The notes under the pieces: model-generated | Seen by the model: only the letters and a program-made list of their open reading frames with translations | What the model was told of the DNA's origin: nothing | Databases searched by the model: none | Made by a program: the position numbers and the translations under genes | Shown here: in pieces, positions 21,077-24,682 of the stretch | How the letters are laid out: every line of letters starts with the position of its first letter | Position numbering within the stretch: the stretch's first letter is position 1 | From: Zoogloea sp035335645 | Lineage (GTDB): Bacteria; Pseudomonadota; Gammaproteobacteria; Burkholderiales; Rhodocyclaceae | Length of the DNA stretch: 24,682 nucleotides | Direction of reading: 5' to 3' | Assembly (NCBI GenBank): GCA_035335645.1 | Contig: DAOQMM010000046.1 | Coordinates: 1 to 24,682, forward strand

Positions 21077-21619
21077 ATGCCCATCGGCATCTTCTTCGGC
21101 ACCGACACCGGCCGGACCCGCCTCATCGCCAAGCAGATCGCGAAAAAGCTCGGCGACGCGGCAGCCGCGCCGGTCAACATCGGGCGCACCACGCTTGACG
21201 ACTTCCTCGCCTACGACTGCTGGATCCTCGGCTCGCCCACCCTGGGCGACGGCGAACTGCCCGGCCAGTCCGTGGGCCTCAGCCAGCCCAGCTGGGAAGA
21301 GTTCCTGCCCCAGCTCGACGGCGTGGATCTGCACGGCCGCACCGCCGCGATCTTCGGCCTGGGCGACCAAAAGAAATATCCGGACGAGTTCGTGGACGCC
21401 ATCGGCCTGCTCCACGACGCCCTGCTCGCCCGCGGCGTGCGCATCGTGGGGCGCTGGCCCGTGGCCGGTTATGAATTCAACCAGTCCAAGGCCCAGGATG
21501 GCGAGCACTTCCTCGGCCTCGCCCTCGACCAGCACCACCAGCCTGTCCTGACCGAGGCCCGCCTCGACGCCTGGCTCGCCCAGATCCGCGCCGAGATGGC
21601 CGCCCCGGTGAGCGCCTGA
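21077..21619 (+). CDS. nifF: NifF flavodoxin
   Basis: 180 residues, a long-chain flavodoxin that supplies electrons to the nitrogenase Fe protein. The FMN phosphate loop is FFGTDTGRTRLIAKQIAKKLG (about residues 5-25). The flavin-ring loops are SPTLGDGELPGQS (about 56-68) and GLGDQKKYPDEFVDAIG (about 95-111), followed by the long-chain insertion and GYEFNQSKAQDGEHFLGLALD. The pattern closely follows Azotobacter NifF. The ATG at 21077 was chosen over an in-frame GTG at 21053 that overlaps the nifZ end. It is in the NifA-regulated operon, so it should rise together with Rnf, the likely source of low-potential electrons. Confidence 0.95.
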   Translation: MPIGIFFGTDTGRTRLIAKQIAKKLGDAAAAPVNIGRTTLDDFLAYDCWILGSPTLGDGELPGQSVGLSQPSWEEFLPQLDGVDLHGRTAAIFGLGDQKKYPDEFVDAIGLLHDALLARGVRIVGRWPVAGYEFNQSKAQDGEHFLGLALDQHHQPVLTEARLDAWLAQIRAEMAAPVSA

Positions 21620-21644
21620 CCGGGTTTCACGTCCACGGAGGCCG

Positions 21645-22514
21645 ATGAACCCCTACACCCTGCCCGACACCGACCTGGAAGCCCTGCTCCAGGACGACAC
21701 CCCCTGCGGCGACGCCACCACCCACACGCTGGGCATCGGCAGCCGACGGGGGCGCATGGTCCTGCGCGCACGCTACGCCATGACCCTGTGCGGCAGCGAG
21801 GAAGCCGCCCGCATGGGCGTACTTCGCGGCCTCAACGTCGACGGACCGGTCCTGCCCAGCGGCAGCCGCCTCGACACCGGCACGGCCTTCCTCAGCCTCA
21901 GCGGCCCCGCCGACGCGCTTCACGCCGTGTGGAAGACCGCCCAGACCCTGGTGGAATACCTCTCGGGCATCGCCACCTGCGCCGCCGAACTCCTCGCCGC
22001 TGCACGCCGCGCCCACCCGGACGCGGGCGTGGTGTGCACCCGCAAGAACTTCCCCGGCACCAAGCGCGCCGCCCTCAAGGCCATCCTGTGCGCCGGCGCC
22101 AGCCCGCACCGCATCAGCCTCTCCGAGACCCTGCTGATCTTCCCCGAGCACCGCGCCTTTCTGCCGCCGGACGAGTCGCCCGCCGCCACCCTCGCCCACC
22201 TGCGCCGCCAGTGGCCCGAGCGCCCGGTCGTGGTCGAGGTCGCCCAGGCCGCGGACGCCCTCGCCTGGGCCGCTGCCGGCGTCGACATCCTGCAGCTCGA
22301 GAAAATGTCCCCCGACACCGTCGCCGCCCTGCACGCCCAGATCTCCGCCGGCCCCGGCCACCCGCGCCTCGCCGCGGCCGGCGGCATCACGCCCGCCAAC
22401 GCCGAAGCCTACGTGCGCGCCGGTGCCCGCATCCTGGTCACCAGCGCCCCCTATTTCGCCCCGCCCAAGGACGTGGCGGTCACCCTCACCCCTGCCGACG
22501 AGCCCCGATCATGA
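21645..22514 (+). CDS. modD: ModD, quinolinate phosphoribosyltransferase homologue
   Basis: 289 residues of the NadC-like phosphoribosyltransferase family called ModD, found with molybdenum transport or nif genes. Family segments: DTPCGDATTHTLGI at the start, CTRKNFPGTKRAALKAIL (about residues 129-146, including the substrate-binding TRK), SLSETLLIFPEH, and the C-terminal AAAGGITPANAEAYVRAGA. Its reaction in this setting is unknown; it may act on a nucleotide linked to molybdenum use. The ATG at 21645 follows a GGAGG. The stop overlaps the next ATG by 4 bp (ATGA). A metabolic quinolinate phosphoribosyltransferase (nadC) is less likely given the operon. Confidence 0.9.
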   Translation: MNPYTLPDTDLEALLQDDTPCGDATTHTLGIGSRRGRMVLRARYAMTLCGSEEAARMGVLRGLNVDGPVLPSGSRLDTGTAFLSLSGPADALHAVWKTAQTLVEYLSGIATCAAELLAAARRAHPDAGVVCTRKNFPGTKRAALKAILCAGASPHRISLSETLLIFPEHRAFLPPDESPAATLAHLRRQWPERPVVVEVAQAADALAWAAAGVDILQLEKMSPDTVAALHAQISAGPGHPRLAAAGGITPANAEAYVRAGARILVTSAPYFAPPKDVAVTLTPADEPRS

Positions 22515-22903
22515 AAGTCGCCATCGCCACCCAGAACTTCACCATTGTCAGTGGCCACGCCGGCCAGTCGCGCCAGTGGCTGGTGTACGACCTGGGTGAA
22601 CACCACTCCAGCCGGCTCCTGCCCGCCCCCCAACGCATCGAGCTGGCCGAGGACGAAGTGATGCACGTCTTCAAGGACGACCGCCCCCATCCCCTGGACG
22701 GCGTGGACGTGGTGGTCGCCGCCAGCGCCGGCGACGGCTTCGTCCGCCACATGCGCCACCGCCGCGCCGACGTCCTCCTCACCCGCGAGAGCGACCCCGC
22801 CCTCGCCATCACCCACATCCTCGCCGGCGAAGCCCTGCCGGACCCGCGCTTCGACGTCACCACGACGCTGTGCAAGATCCGGGATCTGTTTTCGCGGTAT
22901 TGA
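22511..22903 (+). CDS. NifX/NifB-C-like cofactor-binding protein
   Basis: 130 residues of the dinitrogenase iron-molybdenum cofactor-binding family (NifX, NafY-C, NifB-C). The start MKVAIATQNFTIVSGHAGQSRQW has the typical MKVA-ATxD-HFG-like pattern, with GHAG in place of HFG. VVVAASAGDGFVRHMRHRRADVLLT fits the IGxGxxxxLxxxGI region. It may bind FeMo-co precursors or molybdenum clusters. The start overlaps the modD stop (ATGA), indicating coupled translation with ModD. It is the last gene of the ferredoxin-nifZ-nifF-modD operon; no clear terminator follows. Confidence 0.85.
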   Translation: MKVAIATQNFTIVSGHAGQSRQWLVYDLGEHHSSRLLPAPQRIELAEDEVMHVFKDDRPHPLDGVDVVVAASAGDGFVRHMRHRRADVLLTRESDPALAITHILAGEALPDPRFDVTTTLCKIRDLFSRY

Positions 22904-22945
22904 CAACGCCAGTACTCAAAGTCCAGAAATCGTACCTGTTGCCCA

Positions 22946-23056
22946 GGGAAAGCCCTGAAAACTGCAAGCGCCCTCGTCGTGGCCGAGGCTGCAGGCAAGC
23001 GTCTCAATCAATGGGTATTGGAGGTGTTGCAGCGCGCCGCTCATCCCGAAGGGTGA
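22946..23056 (+). pseudogene. HicB-like antitoxin remnant (C-terminal end)
   Basis: An in-frame stretch ending at a TGA at 23054-23056 reads ...KTASALVVAEAAGKRLNQWV then LEVLQRAAHPEG, matching the C-terminal helix-rich end of HicB/RHH-type antitoxins (AEAxGKSLNQWVxExLxRA). There is no start codon or front part: the frame runs into the end of the nif operon. It looks like a fragment left by a deletion or insertion. Family assignment is by motif memory. Confidence 0.5.
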
Positions 23057-23076
23057 GCCGTCTTGCCCCCACGGCT

Positions 23077-23331
23077 TCAATAGTGATACCGCAACTGCGC
23101 CAGCAGCACGGCATCGCCCTCGATGCGGTACACCATCCGATGTTCGTCCGTGATCCTGCGGGACCAGAATCCGGACAAAGCGTGCTTCAGGGGTTCGGGT
23201 TTTCCCCGGCCGGAAAACGGCTCCCGTTTGACTTCTTGAATCAGCGTGTTGATCCGCTCGACCATCTTGCGGTCCTGATGCTGCCAGTACAGATAGTCTT
23301 CCCACGCTGCATCCGAGAAAATCAACCTCAC
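23077..23331 (-). CDS. yoeB: YoeB toxin (mRNA interferase)
   Basis: 84 residues, the exact length of E. coli YoeB and very similar throughout: FSDAAWEDYLYWQHQDRK, the KPEPLKHALSGFWSRRITDE core and the ending QLRYHY. The catalytic residues are all present: E46, R65, H83 and Y84. It is a RelE-fold endoribonuclease that cuts mRNA in the ribosome and is held in check by YefM. Its ATG overlaps the yefM stop by 4 bp, the normal coupling. No residue loss is visible, so the toxin is probably active. It faces the HicB-like remnant tail to tail. Confidence 0.95.
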   Translation of the reverse strand: MRLIFSDAAWEDYLYWQHQDRKMVERINTLIQEVKREPFSGRGKPEPLKHALSGFWSRRITDEHRMVYRIEGDAVLLAQLRYHY

Positions 23332-23579
23332 AGTGACACATCCCGCTCAACGCCTTGTCCCGCGGCCAACTGCTCGACGGCGGAGAGCAGGCGCCTGGCG
23401 TTGGCGGGGCTGCGTAGGAGGTAGGCCGTCTCTTCGAGGGCGTTGTAGTCTTCGAGGGACAGCATCACCACGGATTGCTCGCCATTGCGGGTGATGATCA
23501 GCGGCGCGTGATCCTCACACACGCGATCCATGGTCTTGGCCAGATTCGCGCGGGCCGTGCTGTAGGTGATCGCATCCAT
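23328..23579 (-). CDS. yefM: YefM antitoxin
   Basis: 83 residues of the Phd/YefM family. The DNA-binding N-terminal half starts MDAITYSTARANLAKTMDRV and contains the ITRNGEQSVVMLSLEDYNALEET core. The C-terminal half is the flexible YoeB-binding tail, with TAYLLRSPANARRLLSAVEQ. It neutralises YoeB and represses its own operon with YoeB as co-repressor. The ATG at 23579 gives the family start; a longer in-frame start at 23636 would run through the operator. The operator lies 19-36 bp upstream. Confidence 0.94.
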   Translation of the reverse strand: MDAITYSTARANLAKTMDRVCEDHAPLIITRNGEQSVVMLSLEDYNALEETAYLLRSPANARRLLSAVEQLAAGQGVERDVSL

Positions 23580-23597
23580 GGGGGGCTCCTCTGTATA

Positions 23598-23615
23598 TGT
23601 ACGCGTTACTGTACA
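23598..23615 (-). promoter_or_regulatory. YefM-YoeB operator (paired TGTACA boxes)
   Basis: TGTACG (23598-23603) and TGTACA (23610-23615) are 12 bp apart centre to centre, the spacing of the long and short palindromes of the E. coli yefM-yoeB operator with its TGTACA core. A possible minus-strand promoter, TTGCCG-N17-TACAGT, overlaps them, which fits autorepression. Confidence 0.75.
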
Positions 23616-23657
23616 ACCTACCCCATGGTCCGGCAAGCAATGCCTCGCCGCCCGCCC

Positions 23658-24682
23658 TCACACATCCAGCGCCCGCCGCAGCACCACCGCCACGTGCTCC
23701 GCCTCGCGTCCGGTGCCGTCGAGGATCTGATGCCGGCACGAGAAGCCGTCGGCGATGACCAGGGCGTCGGGGGCGGCCTGGCGGACCGCGGGGAGCAGGC
23801 TCAGTTCACCCATCTTCAGCGAGGCCGCGTAGTGCTCGGCCTCCAGGCCGAAGCTGCCGGACATGCCGCAGCAGCTGGCGTCGACGATGTCGAACTCGAA
23901 GCCGGGAATCCAGCCCAGCACCTTGCGGGTGGCCTTCATGGCACCGAAGGCCTTCTGGTGGCAGTGGCCATGCACCACGGCGCGGCCGCCCGGAAGGGGC
24001 TTGAGGGGCAGCTTGAGGCCCTTGTTGCCTTCGCGCATGAGGAATTCCTCGAACAGGAAGGCGAGCTTGCCCAGCTGGCCGACCTCCGGGCCGAGGGACA
24101 GACTGTAGAACTCGTCCCGCAGGGCAAGCAGGCAGGAGGGCTCCAGGCCGACCACCGGGACGCCCTCGGCGAGCAGGGGCACCAGGGCAGCCATCGTGCG
24201 GCGGCCCTCCTCGCGGGCCTCATCCACCAGCCCCTGAGACAGGTAGCTGCGCCCGCAGCACAGGGGGCGCTCCGGTTCGTCGTCGCCGGCGGCGGGGCGC
24301 AGCACCTGGACGGCGTAGCCGCCGGCCTCCAGCACTTCGCGGGCCGCCTCGGCCACTTCGGGCGTGTAGTAGTGGGTGAAGGTATCGACGAAGAGCGCCA
24401 CGCGGCCGCGGGGGGCGTCGACCGGCCCGGGGCGGTCGGCCACACCGTGGCCGGTGATGGACGGGATGGAGCGCTGCGCGGCGATGCCGAGCCAGCCTTC
24501 GGCCTTCTTCGCCACCCACGGTGAGGCGTTGCGCAGGCGCACCAGGGCGGCCAGCACGCCACGGTAACGGTGCAGCCAGCGGGGCAGCGCACCGAACAGG
24601 CGGGCCCGCCGCGACACGCCCTGCACGGCGTTGCGCTGGGCCAGGTATTCGGTCTTGATGAGGGTCATGTCCACCGCGCTGG
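23658..24682 (-). CDS. FAD/Fe-S oxidoreductase, C-terminal part with CCG domains (partial)
   Basis: At least 341 residues, open to the right edge of the window, so the N-terminus is missing. The first visible residues, SAVDMTLIKTEYLAQRN, resemble the segment just after a [4Fe-4S] motif (CP-x-x-VDM) in large FAD-linked oxidases of the glycolate/D-lactate dehydrogenase type. Two cysteine-rich CCG-type domains follow: RPLCCGRSYLSQGLVD with EPSCLLALRDEF, then HGHCHQKAF with DASCCGMSGSFG and DGFSCRHQI near the end. These bind Fe-S or heterodisulfide-type centres in GlpC/GlcF/HdrB-like proteins. An ATG at 24674 exists but lies inside the conserved stretch, so it is not the real start. Substrate cannot be told. 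It is not obviously part of the nif unit. Confidence 0.85.
   Translation of the reverse strand, partial: SAVDMTLIKTEYLAQRNAVQGVSRRARLFGALPRWLHRYRGVLAALVRLRNASPWVAKKAEGWLGIAAQRSIPSITGHGVADRPGPVDAPRGRVALFVDTFTHYYTPEVAEAAREVLEAGGYAVQVLRPAAGDDEPERPLCCGRSYLSQGLVDEAREEGRRTMAALVPLLAEGVPVVGLEPSCLLALRDEFYSLSLGPEVGQLGKLAFLFEEFLMREGNKGLKLPLKPLPGGRAVVHGHCHQKAFGAMKATRKVLGWIPGFEFDIVDASCCGMSGSFGLEAEHYAASLKMGELSLLPAVRQAAPDALVIADGFSCRHQILDGTGREAEHVAVVLRRALDV

Noticed and set aside
23056..23076. Terminator between the HicB remnant and yoeB
   Set aside because: AGCCGT/ACGGCT form only a 6-bp stem with no T-tract on either strand.
22870..23424. Plus-strand open frame across the nif operon end and yoeB
   Set aside because: It overlaps two confident genes on different frames and strands, and its translation shows no family.

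Overview
The window comes from a GC-rich nitrogen-fixing proteobacterium. The NifL-NifA pair, a NifA without the redox cysteines of oxygen-sensitive homologues, an Rnf complex in rnfABCDGEH order beside nifLA, and the nifENX-fdxB-iscA-nifUS order together suggest a betaproteobacterium of the Rhodocyclales type (Azoarcus/Azospira/Dechloromonas relatives). That placement is inference from gene content, not a phylogeny.

Left part (1-3030): a decayed integron. On the minus strand (829 to 141) lies a wrecked integron integrase gene, readable only by moving between four reading-frame segments. It has lost most of its catalytic domain. To its right, on the plus strand, is a short array of AT-richer cassettes carrying a DUF4145-like protein, a HEPN/AbiU2-like protein, a tiny membrane protein and an Imm63-like immunity protein. 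The first two cassettes end in recognisable attC hairpins with inverse and direct core sites. The array stops directly against the terminator of nifS.

Centre (3097-16775, all minus strand): three NifA/sigma-54-controlled transcription units. (i) rnfABCDGEH encodes the membrane complex thought to drive electrons to low-potential ferredoxin or flavodoxin for nitrogenase; it ends in a strong terminator after rnfH. (ii) nifE-nifN-nifX, an RseC-family membrane protein, DUF269, DUF683, fdxB and two unrecognised genes cover FeMo-cofactor assembly and electron transfer. (iii) iscA(nif)-nifU-nifS makes Fe-S clusters.

Right part (17078-22903, plus strand): nifL-nifA, divergent from rnfA, then a NifA-controlled operon: thioredoxin-like [2Fe-2S] ferredoxin, short NifZ, flavodoxin NifF, ModD and a NifX/NifB-C-like cofactor-binding protein. 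Four near-identical TGT-N10-ACA activator sites, each paired with a GG-N10-GC promoter, tie rnf, nifE, iscA and the ferredoxin operon to the NifA made in the window.

Far right (22946-24682): a HicB-like antitoxin remnant, a complete yefM-yoeB toxin-antitoxin pair with its double operator, and the C-terminal part of a large FAD/Fe-S oxidase with CCG domains that runs off the window edge. Structural genes nifHDK, nifB and nifQ are not in the window.
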